Shown: positions 12,899 through 20,511 of the stretch, piece by piece
Layout of the letters: each line of letters begins with the position of its first letter
Numbering within the stretch: position 1 is the stretch's first letter
Assembly: GCA_009787945.1 (NCBI GenBank)
Contig: WQSI01000013.1
Location: 1 to 25,663, forward strand
DNA length: 25,663 nucleotides
Reading direction: 5' to 3'
Source: Defluviitaleaceae bacterium
GTDB taxonomy: Bacteria; Bacillota; Clostridia; Lachnospirales; WRAX01
The notes under the pieces: model-generated
Databases searched by the model: none
Told to the model about the DNA's origin: nothing
What the model saw: only the letters and a program-made list of their open reading frames with translations
Translations under genes and position numbers: made by a program

Positions 12899-15061
12899 TT
12901 ATCTTGGTGGTGTCCAAATGTTCATGGTTTCGTATATAGATTCAACAATTGTGACGGCAGCAAGCTGGAGGAAATTGTCATCAGAGAAAAGCTGTGCGCC
13001 TAGGGGTGTGTCCAAAAACTCTAACTCCAGCAAAGCGGCAGGAATACGAGTGGAGTTGAGGACGATGATTCGGGGTCGGTATCGCACACCGCGGTCATTG
13101 GAGCCAAAGGCTTCCACCATATTCGCCTGGAAAATCCGAGATAAGTCGCGGGAATTAAAGTCTGTTGGTTCGTTTTCGTGGATTGCATAAAGGGTTTCTG
13201 TGCCTGTGGCAACACGGTTCGCGGCATTTACATGAACGGACACAAAAATGTCGGCAACATCATTTGCCATGGCGGCTCTGTGGGCATTTGCCACAGTTAC
13301 ATCGCTGCCGCGGGTCAAATAAACCTGTACAAGCCCGTCACGGTTCAAAATTTCATATGCTCTAAGAGCCACATCTAGCACAATATCAGATTCCCGCATA
13401 CCATGATGAGGTGCACCTGGGTCACGCCCTCCATGCCCTGGGTCAAGCATGACAACAAAAGGATGAACCTCCCTGGGGTTTACATGGCGCATAAACATGC
13501 TGTCAAATGTGTATTCCAAGGTAAAGGCGCGGATGCGGTTGGTGTTAAAAATCAAACGGGTTTCACCGCCATTGGTAACAATTTCCACGCTATCCAAAGC
13601 CCCTTGGCGCACCATAAATGTGCCGTAGCCAAAGAACCCAGAAAAATCCCCTGGCAAAACGAAAATGTAGCGACCTTGCAAATATTCATCAATCCGCTGA
13701 ATTTGGTTCGTGTCCAGCCCATTAGGGCGGCGCAGACCTATCGTGTCTGTTTCTTCGTTGAAGTAAATATTTCGGTATGTAGGGTCGGTTAAAGTTATCT
13801 CCACAGTGGCATTGTAATAATCTTGATTAATACGGAAGGACACGTTTTGACTTAAATCAACAACAACGCGGGCTGTGTGGCTATCAAACTGCCCAAGGCG
13901 TACAGACTGGGCTAAATGCCCGCCAACCAGGTCGCCTTCAGTTGCCATGCGGGCGTTTGGCATGTCAATTACCAAACGGCGAGGATTGCTTAGAAAAAAT
14001 ATGTCCGTCTGCGGCATCACACTGCCACGTATGGTAATTGTTTCCATATTGTTATGGAAATATGTACTTGCAAAACCTATGTTTAAAATCTCTTTCGGCT
14101 CAAAGGTTACTACCACATGGCGGCGGTCATAGGACAGGGCAACGCGGTATATTACAGGGGTTGTGGTGTCAAAAACCACACGGGCAACGGAATGACCATG
14201 GATATAATTTTGCCCCGTGCGCACAAGCCCCAAAAATTCGTTGTTAATGCTGTGGGTGCTTGGGCTGAAGTTGGCGCGCCCGTTAAGAACGTCCACCCGC
14301 AGGCGACCGTCCTCATGCATATACCAATCCACATCTGTAATGCGCCCTGTGGCTGTTATTGTAAACTGGTTGCGATGCTCGTTCCAGGTTATTGAATTTA
14401 CGGTGGTTAAGCCGTTGCTTTCCATGGAAATTGGTGCAGAATTGTCAATAGACAGATGAGCTAAATTTGGGCGGGGTTCAACTTGTTCAGGCTGCTGAGC
14501 TTCATCTAAATCGTCATAATGGGCATCATTTTGGCTGTAATCATCTGTAGGGGTGTCGGTGGAAGGTTCGTCATTTGACCCATTGTAACCATTTCCATTA
14601 TACGTCAAGAACACAGTGCTTGTATCATTATCCCAGCCCACATCAAAACCGATTGCCGCCGCCACAAAGGACACAGGAACCATGGTACGGTCGTTGATAA
14701 TTTGAGGAGCAACGTCCATTGTTAGCATTGTGTTATCGTGGCGGAATTGGTTGTCACCAACATGCATAATAATTGTACTTTGGTTGTGGGCAATGGTTAT
14801 CCGCTGTTGTTCTGGCTGAAAATCTACATCGGCATCCATGGCTTCAAAAACATGCCGCACAGGTACAAAAGTTCGGTTTTCCACAATAAAAGACGGCATG
14901 TCAAATTCTGGCAAAGCGTTACCATTTAGCACTAAATTGACAATTCTTGCCCCAGCTGGCGGGCTACCCTGGGCTGCCTGCCCCATTACCCCAGCAAAGC
15001 ATAAAATTGCAACAGAATATATTAACAATTTTGTAACATTTTTGAAAAATTTATGTGTCAT
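12899..15061 (-). CDS. Secreted N-acetylmuramoyl-L-alanine amidase (Amidase_3)
   Basis: A 720-residue exported cell-wall hydrolase that cuts the amide bond between muramic acid and the stem peptide. A signal peptide covers residues 1-30. A copper-amine-oxidase-N-like domain (about 36-150) has the paired motifs NRTFVPVRHVFEAM and DRTMVPVSFVAAAIGFDVGW. An acidic Asp/Pro/Thr linker follows. Two AMIN-like beta-rich domains (about 225-330 and 335-440) likely bind peptidoglycan. The Amidase_3 domain from about 540 has the zinc ligands in LDPGHGG, MRESDI and SVHVNA, and the catalytic Glu in LLELEFLD. I start it at the ATG at 15061, with GGGGG 6 bases upstream. It has its own promoter, divergent from the clpC operon, and a weak terminator. 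The domain order suits cell separation or spore-related wall remodelling; which one cannot be told from sequence. Confidence 0.93.
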   Translation of the reverse strand: MTHKFFKNVTKLLIYSVAILCFAGVMGQAAQGSPPAGARIVNLVLNGNALPEFDMPSFIVENRTFVPVRHVFEAMDADVDFQPEQQRITIAHNQSTIIMHVGDNQFRHDNTMLTMDVAPQIINDRTMVPVSFVAAAIGFDVGWDNDTSTVFLTYNGNGYNGSNDEPSTDTPTDDYSQNDAHYDDLDEAQQPEQVEPRPNLAHLSIDNSAPISMESNGLTTVNSITWNEHRNQFTITATGRITDVDWYMHEDGRLRVDVLNGRANFSPSTHSINNEFLGLVRTGQNYIHGHSVARVVFDTTTPVIYRVALSYDRRHVVVTFEPKEILNIGFASTYFHNNMETITIRGSVMPQTDIFFLSNPRRLVIDMPNARMATEGDLVGGHLAQSVRLGQFDSHTARVVVDLSQNVSFRINQDYYNATVEITLTDPTYRNIYFNEETDTIGLRRPNGLDTNQIQRIDEYLQGRYIFVLPGDFSGFFGYGTFMVRQGALDSVEIVTNGGETRLIFNTNRIRAFTLEYTFDSMFMRHVNPREVHPFVVMLDPGHGGRDPGAPHHGMRESDIVLDVALRAYEILNRDGLVQVYLTRGSDVTVANAHRAAMANDVADIFVSVHVNAANRVATGTETLYAIHENEPTDFNSRDLSRIFQANMVEAFGSNDRGVRYRPRIIVLNSTRIPAALLELEFLDTPLGAQLFSDDNFLQLAAVTIVESIYETMNIWTPPR

Positions 15062-15097
15062 ACAAATCCCCCTATAATCATATAAAATCTGACTTTT

Positions 15098-15126
15098 ATT
15101 ATAGCACAAAAAACAGTATTATGCAA
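15098..15126 (-). promoter_or_regulatory. Sigma-A promoter of the amidase gene
   Basis: Minus-strand TTGCAT (15121-15126), a 17-base spacer, and TATAAT (15098-15103), 36 bases before the start codon. It lies back to back with the plus-strand promoter at 15179-15207. Confidence 0.7.
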
Positions 15127-15178
15127 TATCCTGTCTATATGTTACAGAATTGTAATATTTGTATTGGAAAACTTTATC

Positions 15179-15207
15179 TTGAAATTTTCGTATATATTGT
15201 ATATAAT
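15179..15207 (+). promoter_or_regulatory. Sigma-A promoter of the zinc-ribbon/mcsA/mcsB/clpC operon
   Basis: TTGAAA (15179-15184), a 17-base spacer, and TATAAT (15202-15207), 25 bases before the first start codon. No CtsR-type (GGTCAAA direct repeat) or CIRCE-type inverted repeat is visible in the 171-base intergenic region. Confidence 0.75.
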
Positions 15208-15232
15208 GTAGAGATACCATTAGGAGGTTGCC

Positions 15233-15787
15233 ATGTCAGATATTAAAACAGGTATAGAAAAGGCTGTAAAGGCTGTTGCTCACGGAAGCGGCACATTTGT
15301 TAAGACAACAAAATTAACCCTTAACCTGTCAAGTGAAGAAAATAAATTAAACACCATTTATAACCAGATTGGCAAAAGCGTCCATGAAATTTACAAACAT
15401 GGCGGGTCGTTAGGGGCAATGTTTGATGAGAGGTATAAGGAAATTTTAGAAGCGGAAGCAAAAATTGCAGACATTAGAAACCGCCTGGAAATTGCCAAAG
15501 GGGTTGTTATTTGCCCTAAGTGCAACACAAATGCCAAGCGCGGGTCGGTGTTTTGCCCAAAATGCGGCGAAAACATGGGGGATGCAGAAGAGGTTTCTGA
15601 AATTCCAGCTGCCTACACGACCCACGCCGCGCCTGTTCACGCTCATGCACCTGCGCCACATATTGCACCCGAACCAGAGCCTGTTCCGCAACCAAACCCT
15701 GCACCTCAAGGTAAAACTTGCGGCGTGTGCGGTTCGGTGGCAGGGATTGGTGAAAGGTTCTGCCTGTCTTGCGGACGGACCCTATAA
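15233..15787 (+). CDS. Zinc-ribbon protein with two CxxC pairs, first gene of the clpC operon
   Basis: A 184-residue cytoplasmic protein. Residues 1-90 are mainly charged helix and probably coiled coil (SSEENKLNTIYNQIGKS, then EILEAEAKIADIRNRLEI). A zinc ribbon follows at about 94-113 (ICPKCN...FCPKCG). A Pro/Ala/His-rich linker (about 122-158) carries several His, and a second zinc ribbon closes the protein (TCGVCG...FCLSCG). AGGAGG lies 6 bases before the ATG. It starts the operon and lies 27 bases before mcsA, the position often held by ctsR, but it has no CtsR-like winged helix. It may be an adaptor or redox sensor for the Clp machine; this is inference from position. Zinc-ribbon proteins of this general design are common in Clostridia and mostly uncharacterised. 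Confidence 0.8.
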   Translation: MSDIKTGIEKAVKAVAHGSGTFVKTTKLTLNLSSEENKLNTIYNQIGKSVHEIYKHGGSLGAMFDERYKEILEAEAKIADIRNRLEIAKGVVICPKCNTNAKRGSVFCPKCGENMGDAEEVSEIPAAYTTHAAPVHAHAPAPHIAPEPEPVPQPNPAPQGKTCGVCGSVAGIGERFCLSCGRTL

Positions 15788-15814
15788 CCACTCAAACTTT
15801 TAGGAGTTGATAAA

Positions 15815-16240
15815 ATGGACAATGACATAAACAATAAAATCCAAGGATTTCTTCAGTATGTTTTTGAGATGGTGGAAGATATGGAGCGTCTTTCTAAAGA
15901 GGAAGGCGCGTCCTCTGTATGCCCTAATTGCGGAACAACATACGCAGGTTTCAAGAAAACGGGCAAGATTGGCTGCGCCCAATGTTACAGCGTTTTCCGC
16001 ACCCAACTTACCAAGGCTTTGGTGAATATTCACGGTTCTTCTAACCATAAAGGAAGCGTGCCTCAGGGTATGAATGGCCGCCATTCGGGCGTTGTTATCC
16101 GCCGAGAGCTTGCGGAAAACCGCTTGCTGTTAAAACAGGCGGTTGATAATGAAGAATATGAGGACGCAGCTAGATTGCGGGATTTAATACTCCAATTGGA
16201 ACAGGAAGGCGGTGACGGTCATGGTGATGAAATGGTTTGA
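15815..16240 (+). CDS. mcsA: McsA, activator of the protein arginine kinase (short form)
   Basis: A 141-residue McsA-type protein, shorter than the roughly 180 residues common in Bacillus. It keeps one zinc site (CPNCGTTYAGF...GCAQCY, about 36-58), the conserved FRTQLTKALVNIHGSSNHKG stretch, and a C-terminal UVR motif (about 105-132, DNEEYEDAARLRDLILQLE). The first zinc-binding CxxC pairs found at the N-terminus of many McsA proteins are missing; that part is an acidic helix instead (LQYVFEMVEDMERLSKEEG). McsA activates McsB and helps deliver clients to ClpC. AGGAG lies 8 bases before the ATG. Its 3' end overlaps the start of mcsB, which suggests translational coupling. The identity is firm from the motifs and operon. 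Confidence 0.92.
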   Translation: MDNDINNKIQGFLQYVFEMVEDMERLSKEEGASSVCPNCGTTYAGFKKTGKIGCAQCYSVFRTQLTKALVNIHGSSNHKGSVPQGMNGRHSGVVIRRELAENRLLLKQAVDNEEYEDAARLRDLILQLEQEGGDGHGDEMV

Positions 16241-17240
16241 GCAAGCCGAAGTTGACCAAAGCACCATAATTTCTTCCCGTGTGCGGCTGGCTCGTAATTT
16301 GGATAAATATGTGTTTCCCACTCGGCTTAACCCTGCCACTGCCAAGCACACTTTGGAAGATATTTGGTCAGCGGCATCTGAAACTCAAAGAGGGCTTAGT
16401 TTTTTGGAGCTTACCAACATTCCCCCTTGGGAGAGCAGTATATTGTACGAAAGGCATTTAATAAGCCGTGATATGGTGCAGAAAAACCTGCCGCGGGGTC
16501 TGGCTTATTGTGCTGGTGAAAATTTATCCTTGCTAATAAATGAAGAGGACCATATCCGTATACAGTCGGTTTCTGCTGGCAATAATCTGAAAGCGGTATA
16601 CAAAACCGCCATGGAATTAGATGATGAGCTTAGCAAAACCCTTGATTATGCCTTTGACGACAATTTTGGATTTTTAACATCCTGCCCAACCAACACAGGA
16701 ACGGGTTTGCGGGCATCTTACATGCTACATATCCCTTTTTTGGAGTCTACAGGTATGTTGAAGGCACAGGCGGAGATGTTGCCGAAAATGGGCTTTACCA
16801 TCCGCGGTGCCCACGGGGAAGGTAGCGAACCGCGAGGTAGTATTTATCAGATTTCCAACCAAGTTACCCTGGGAAAAAGCGAGGACGAAACAATTGCCGC
16901 CCTAGAAAGGTTGGTGGAGCAGATTGTGGACAAGGAAACCCAGCTGCGCCACCAAATAACCAAAGATTTAAACCCTGAAGTGTTGGACGCAATTTGGAGG
17001 GCATACGGCATTTTAACAAATTGCCGCAAAATACCTTTAAATGAAGCTATGAAGCTGCTTTCTGATATACGCCTTGGGGTTATTATGGGCATTGTGTCGC
17101 CTCCCACAGGGGAGAGAACCATTTACAGCATTATGACAAATATACAAGACAATACCCTGCAAACCCTTACAGGTCAAGCCCAAGATGGTCGTCATCTTGA
17201 AGTTTTGCGGGCTGATTATTTGCGGGAATGTTTTCAGTAA
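16221..17240 (+). CDS. mcsB: McsB, protein arginine kinase
   Basis: A 339-residue phosphagen-kinase-fold enzyme that phosphorylates arginines on proteins and so marks them for ClpCP. The ATP-guanido motifs are intact: ISSRVRLARN near the N-terminus, the NEEDHIRIQ region, the catalytic loop LTSCPTNTGTGLRASYMLHI with its Cys, and RGAHGEGSEPRGSIYQISNQ. The C-terminal LLSDIRLGVIMGI matches the phospho-arginine-binding segment of the family. I start at the ATG at 16221, 6 bases after GGCGGTG; GTG 16212 and ATG 16227 are in-frame alternatives. It overlaps mcsA by 20 bases and ends 12 bases before clpC. Confidence 0.95.
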   Translation: MVMKWFEQAEVDQSTIISSRVRLARNLDKYVFPTRLNPATAKHTLEDIWSAASETQRGLSFLELTNIPPWESSILYERHLISRDMVQKNLPRGLAYCAGENLSLLINEEDHIRIQSVSAGNNLKAVYKTAMELDDELSKTLDYAFDDNFGFLTSCPTNTGTGLRASYMLHIPFLESTGMLKAQAEMLPKMGFTIRGAHGEGSEPRGSIYQISNQVTLGKSEDETIAALERLVEQIVDKETQLRHQITKDLNPEVLDAIWRAYGILTNCRKIPLNEAMKLLSDIRLGVIMGIVSPPTGERTIYSIMTNIQDNTLQTLTGQAQDGRHLEVLRADYLRECFQ

Positions 17241-17252
17241 TGAGGAGGAAAA

Positions 17253-19715
17253 ATGCAATCAAAATTCACACAAAAGGCACAGGAAGCCATTAGAAATTCA
17301 GACAATGCCGCCCAAAAATTTGGGCATAATTACATTGGAACAGAGCATTTGCTATTGGGGCTTGCCCAGGCTGATGATTCTGTTTCCAAAAAAACCTTGG
17401 AAATGCAAGGAGCAACGGCAGAAGCCATAGAGCGCAAGATTTATGAAGTGATTGAAAACGGCGGCGGCGGTGTTGCTCAAATGGGGAACAAGCCCCAGGG
17501 GTACACCCCGCGAACCAAGCGCATTTTGCAGCAATCGAACGCGGAAGCGCAAAAAATGGGTACGGGCTACATCGGCACAGAACATTTGTTGCTTGCCTTG
17601 CTGCAAGAAGCAGATTCTTTGGCGGTGCAAATTTTGGTGTCTTTGGGGGTTAACATCCACAAAGCCCATGATGATGTTCTTGCCATGCTTAGCGAATATT
17701 CGCCTAACATTCAAAACCCTTACAATAAGTTTCAGCAAGGGGGTAACAAAAAGTCTAACACCCCAACCCTTGACAATTTTAGCCGCGATTTTACGCAAAT
17801 GGCAACAGACCAGCAGTTTGACCCAATTGTGGGGCGCATTAAGGAAATTGAGCGGGTTATCCAAATTTTATCCCGCCGCACCAAAAACAACCCCTGCCTT
17901 GTTGGCGACCCTGGAGTGGGCAAAACCGCAGTAGCAGAGGGACTTGCCCAGAAAATTGTGGCAGGAGATGTGCCAGAAACCTTGAAGGGCAAGCGCATTG
18001 TGTCCCTTGACTTGGCGGCAATGGTTGCGGGCAGTAAATACCGTGGTGAGTTTGAAGAGCGCATTAAAAAGGTAATGAACGAAGTGAAGCAAGCTAAAAA
18101 TGTTATTTTGTTTTTGGACGAGATGCATACAATCATTGGTGCAGGCTCTGCTGAAGGCACTATTGATGCTTCCAATATAATGAAACCAGCCCTTTCCCGC
18201 GGGGAATTACAGCTGATTGGTGCTACCACTCTGGACGAATACCGCAAATATGTTGAAAAGGATGCGGCATTAGAACGTCGTTTTCAGCCTGTTACCGTTG
18301 ACGAACCAACGGAAGAGGAAGCCATCCAGATGCTTCTGGGGCTGCGGGATAAATATGAAGCCCACCATTCTGTGCAGATAACCGAAGAGGCGATAAAGGC
18401 TTCTGTCCACCTTTCTTCCCGCTACATCAGCGACCGCTTTCTGCCCGACAAGGCAATTGATTTGCTAGACGAAGCGGCATCAAAGGTTCGCCTTAAAATT
18501 CACACCATGCCGCCAGATATGAAGGAAATCGAAACAGAGATTGCCAGCCTGGAGCAAGAAAAAGAAGAGGCGGTTAAAACCCAAAACTACGAAACCGCGG
18601 CGAAAATTAAGGCACAGCAAGAAGGGCTAAAACAACGGCTTGAGGACGAAAAAACCCACTGGTCAAAGCGCAGTTCTAGCGGTGTGCAAATTGTAACCGA
18701 GGATGACATAGCCGACATTGTGGCTTCTTGGACAGGTATGCCCGTGAAAAAGTTGCAGGAGGAGGAGTCCGCCCGTCTTGTCAGCATGGAGGACGAAATC
18801 CACAAAAGGTTAATTGGGCAAAAAGAAGCTGTAACTGCCGTTTCTAAGGCAATTCGCCGCGGACGGGTTGGTCTGAAAGACCCGAAACGCCCGACTGGCT
18901 CGTTCCTGTTTTTAGGGCCTACTGGCGTGGGCAAAACCGAGCTTGCCCGCTCCCTTGCAGAGGTGCTTTTCGGCAACGAGGATACCATGATAAGGGTGGA
19001 CATGTCCGAATATATGGAGAAACACAGCGTTTCTAAGATGATTGGTTCGCCCCCTGGTTATGTGGGCTTTGATGATGGAGGGCAACTTAGCGAAAAAATC
19101 CGCCGCAAGCCCTATTCTGTGGTACTTTTTGATGAGGTGGAAAAGGCGCATCCTGATGTGTTTAACATCTTGTTGCAAGTCCTTGATGACGGTCATATAA
19201 CCGACAGCCATGGGCGCAAGGTGGATTTTAAAAACACCGTCATCATTATGACCTCTAACGTTGGGGCGCGGAATATAATTTCCCCTAAGAAAATGGGCTT
19301 CGCCACAAACCAAGACGAGGCTGCGCAACATAAAGAGATGCAAAAAGGCATTATGGACGAGGTTAAACGCATCTTTAAACCTGAATTTTTAAACCGTATT
19401 GACGATATTATCGTGTTCCAGCAGTTGACAAAGGACGAAATTGCCCAAATTGCCCGCATTATGCTTAATGAGAGCATTGGGCGGGTTAAAATTGCCATGG
19501 GCATCGAAATTTCTGTAACAGATGGGGCTGTGGAGTTTATAGCTGATGCTGGCTATGACCCGAATTATGGCGCGCGCCCTCTACGCCGTGCAATTCAGTC
19601 TAAAATTGAGGATTTGGCGGCAGAAAAAATCCTTGCAGGGGATATTCCAAAGGGTGCCGATATGGTAATTGATGTTAAAGATGGGAATATATGTATCGAA
19701 ATTGCAGAAAAATGA
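17253..19715 (+). CDS. clpC: ClpC, AAA+ unfoldase of the ClpCP protease
   Basis: An 820-residue HSP100 protein, the usual length for ClpC. Two Clp-N repeats span 1-145 (FGHNYIGTEHLLLGLAQ and MGTGYIGTEHLLLALLQ). The first ATPase module has Walker A GDPGVGKT near 219 and Walker B LFLDEMHTIIGAGSAEG. The middle domain contains a UVR motif near 437-465 (AVKTQNYETAAKIKAQQ), which distinguishes ClpC from ClpB and ClpA. The second module has Walker A GPTGVGKT near 555 and SPPGYVGFDDGGQLSEKIRR. It unfolds substrates, including arginine-phosphorylated proteins, and passes them to ClpP, which is not in the window. GAGGAGG precedes the ATG. It is the last gene of the operon; downstream only a weak, imperfect hairpin is seen. 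Confidence 0.98.
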   Translation: MQSKFTQKAQEAIRNSDNAAQKFGHNYIGTEHLLLGLAQADDSVSKKTLEMQGATAEAIERKIYEVIENGGGGVAQMGNKPQGYTPRTKRILQQSNAEAQKMGTGYIGTEHLLLALLQEADSLAVQILVSLGVNIHKAHDDVLAMLSEYSPNIQNPYNKFQQGGNKKSNTPTLDNFSRDFTQMATDQQFDPIVGRIKEIERVIQILSRRTKNNPCLVGDPGVGKTAVAEGLAQKIVAGDVPETLKGKRIVSLDLAAMVAGSKYRGEFEERIKKVMNEVKQAKNVILFLDEMHTIIGAGSAEGTIDASNIMKPALSRGELQLIGATTLDEYRKYVEKDAALERRFQPVTVDEPTEEEAIQMLLGLRDKYEAHHSVQITEEAIKASVHLSSRYISDRFLPDKAIDLLDEAASKVRLKIHTMPPDMKEIETEIASLEQEKEEAVKTQNYETAAKIKAQQEGLKQRLEDEKTHWSKRSSSGVQIVTEDDIADIVASWTGMPVKKLQEEESARLVSMEDEIHKRLIGQKEAVTAVSKAIRRGRVGLKDPKRPTGSFLFLGPTGVGKTELARSLAEVLFGNEDTMIRVDMSEYMEKHSVSKMIGSPPGYVGFDDGGQLSEKIRRKPYSVVLFDEVEKAHPDVFNILLQVLDDGHITDSHGRKVDFKNTVIIMTSNVGARNIISPKKMGFATNQDEAAQHKEMQKGIMDEVKRIFKPEFLNRIDDIIVFQQLTKDEIAQIARIMLNESIGRVKIAMGIEISVTDGAVEFIADAGYDPNYGARPLRRAIQSKIEDLAAEKILAGDIPKGADMVIDVKDGNICIEIAEK

Positions 19716-19744
19716 TAAAAATGTTATTTTTTCGCAAATAAAGC

Positions 19745-19773
19745 TTGACAAATGCCTTTAAAAGGTGTATCTT
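19745..19773 (+). promoter_or_regulatory. Sigma-A promoter of the HU gene
   Basis: Perfect TTGACA (19745-19750), a 17-base spacer, and TATCTT (19768-19773). The leader of about 50 bases includes a second TATAAT-like hexamer (19795 region) without a matching -35. It lies in the 114 bases between clpC and the HU gene. Confidence 0.65.
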
Positions 19774-19829
19774 AGATACTATCGAAACACAAATTATAAT
19801 GGAAACGCATTTTTAAGGAGGAAATTGAA

Positions 19830-20105
19830 ATGAACAAATCTGAATTAGTTTCAGCAGTAGCAGAAAAGGCAGACATCACGAAAAAAGATGCCGAGAAGTT
19901 TATCCAAACCTTTGTAGAAGTTGTAACTGACGAACTTGCTAAAGGCGGCAAGGTACAATTGGTTGGCTTTGGTACTTTCGACGTTGCTGAAAGAAAAGCC
20001 CGCGAAGGCCGCAACCCACAAACTGGTGCACCAATGAAAATTGATGCTTCTAAAGCTCCTCGCTTTAAAGTGGGCAAAGCTTTGAAGGACGCCGTTAACA
20101 AGTAA
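19830..20105 (+). CDS. hup: HU-type nucleoid DNA-binding protein
   Basis: A 91-residue HU-family protein that bends and compacts DNA as a dimer. It has the full family pattern: MNKSELVSAVAEKADITKKD, the dimer core GGKVQLVGFGTFDVAERKAR, and the DNA-binding arm signature EGRNPQTGAPMKI with the following KAPRFKVGKALKDAVNK. AGGAGG lies 7 bases before the ATG. It has its own promoter and a strong terminator, so it is a single-gene unit. Codons look well adapted, as expected for an abundant protein. Confidence 0.97.
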   Translation: MNKSELVSAVAEKADITKKDAEKFIQTFVEVVTDELAKGGKVQLVGFGTFDVAERKAREGRNPQTGAPMKIDASKAPRFKVGKALKDAVNK

Positions 20106-20114
20106 AAAATAGAT

Positions 20115-20153
20115 TGCGCCACTGTCGTCGGTTGACCCCAGTGGCGCATTTTT
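20115..20153 (+). terminator. Terminator of the HU gene
   Basis: TGCGCCACTG (20115-20124) pairs perfectly with CAGTGGCGCA (20139-20148), followed by TTTTT. The 14-base loop contains a smaller GGT/ACC pairing. It is 9 bases after the HU stop codon. Confidence 0.88.
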
Positions 20154-20173
20154 AACGAAAGGTATAGGAAAAC

Positions 20174-20467
20174 GTGAATTTGTTTTATGAAGAAATTTTT
20201 AAAGTTGTTGCTACAATTCCCGAGGGCATGGTTATGTCTTATGGGCAAATTGCAGGGGTTTTAGGTCGCCCCCGCTCTGCCCGCGAAGTTGGTAGGGCTA
20301 TGGCGCATTGCCCGCAGAATTTGCCTTGGCATCGGGTTGTTATGGCTGACGGCACAATAACAGGCACAGGGGGCATCCGTGAAGAAACTGCCCGAAGCCT
20401 TCTGGAGCAAGAAGGCACATCATTTTTGCTTGATGGCAGAGTTAATATGGAAATAAGCCAAATTTAA
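20174..20467 (+). CDS. Alkyltransferase-like (ATL) DNA-binding protein
   Basis: A 97-residue protein matching the DNA-binding domain of O6-methylguanine-DNA methyltransferase: IPEGMVMSYGQIAGVLGRP with the helix-turn-helix, then REVGRAMAHCP. The active-site motif PCHR is PWHR here (residues LPWHRVVM), so the methyl-accepting Cys is Trp. This defines ATL proteins, which bind alkylated guanine without repairing it and flag it for nucleotide excision repair. The start is a GTG with AGGA 4 bases upstream; no ATG fits. It lies 20 bases after the HU terminator and may rely on read-through or a promoter I cannot see. A bidirectional terminator follows. Confidence 0.9.
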   Translation: MNLFYEEIFKVVATIPEGMVMSYGQIAGVLGRPRSAREVGRAMAHCPQNLPWHRVVMADGTITGTGGIREETARSLLEQEGTSFLLDGRVNMEISQI

Positions 20468-20505
20468 AACCACCAAGATACTGCATCTCGGTGGTTTTTT
20501 ATTTT
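20466..20505. terminator. Bidirectional terminator between the ATL and ABC-permease genes
   Basis: AAAACCACC (20466-20474) pairs with GGTGGTTTT (20490-20498), with a further AGAT/ATCT pairing after one mismatch. T runs flank both sides (TTTTTTATTTT on plus, TTTTAAATTTG on minus). It separates convergent genes. Confidence 0.85.
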
Positions 20506-20511
20506 AAGGAA

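Noticed and set aside
12710..13003. A 97-residue plus-strand frame near the tRNA operon
   Set aside because: It runs over the tRNA promoter and the end of the amidase gene, with no ribosome site.
15062..15232. CtsR operator or CIRCE element before the clpC operon
   Set aside because: I looked for GGTCAAA-type direct repeats and for the TTAGCACTC/GAGTGCTAA inverted repeat and found neither.
19716..19744. Terminator after clpC
   Set aside because: The A/T-rich inverted repeat here is imperfect and has almost no G-C pairs, so I did not call it.
20320..20345. Active O6-methylguanine-DNA methyltransferase
   Set aside because: The motif is PWHR, not PCHR, so the methyl-accepting Cys is absent and the protein is an ATL.
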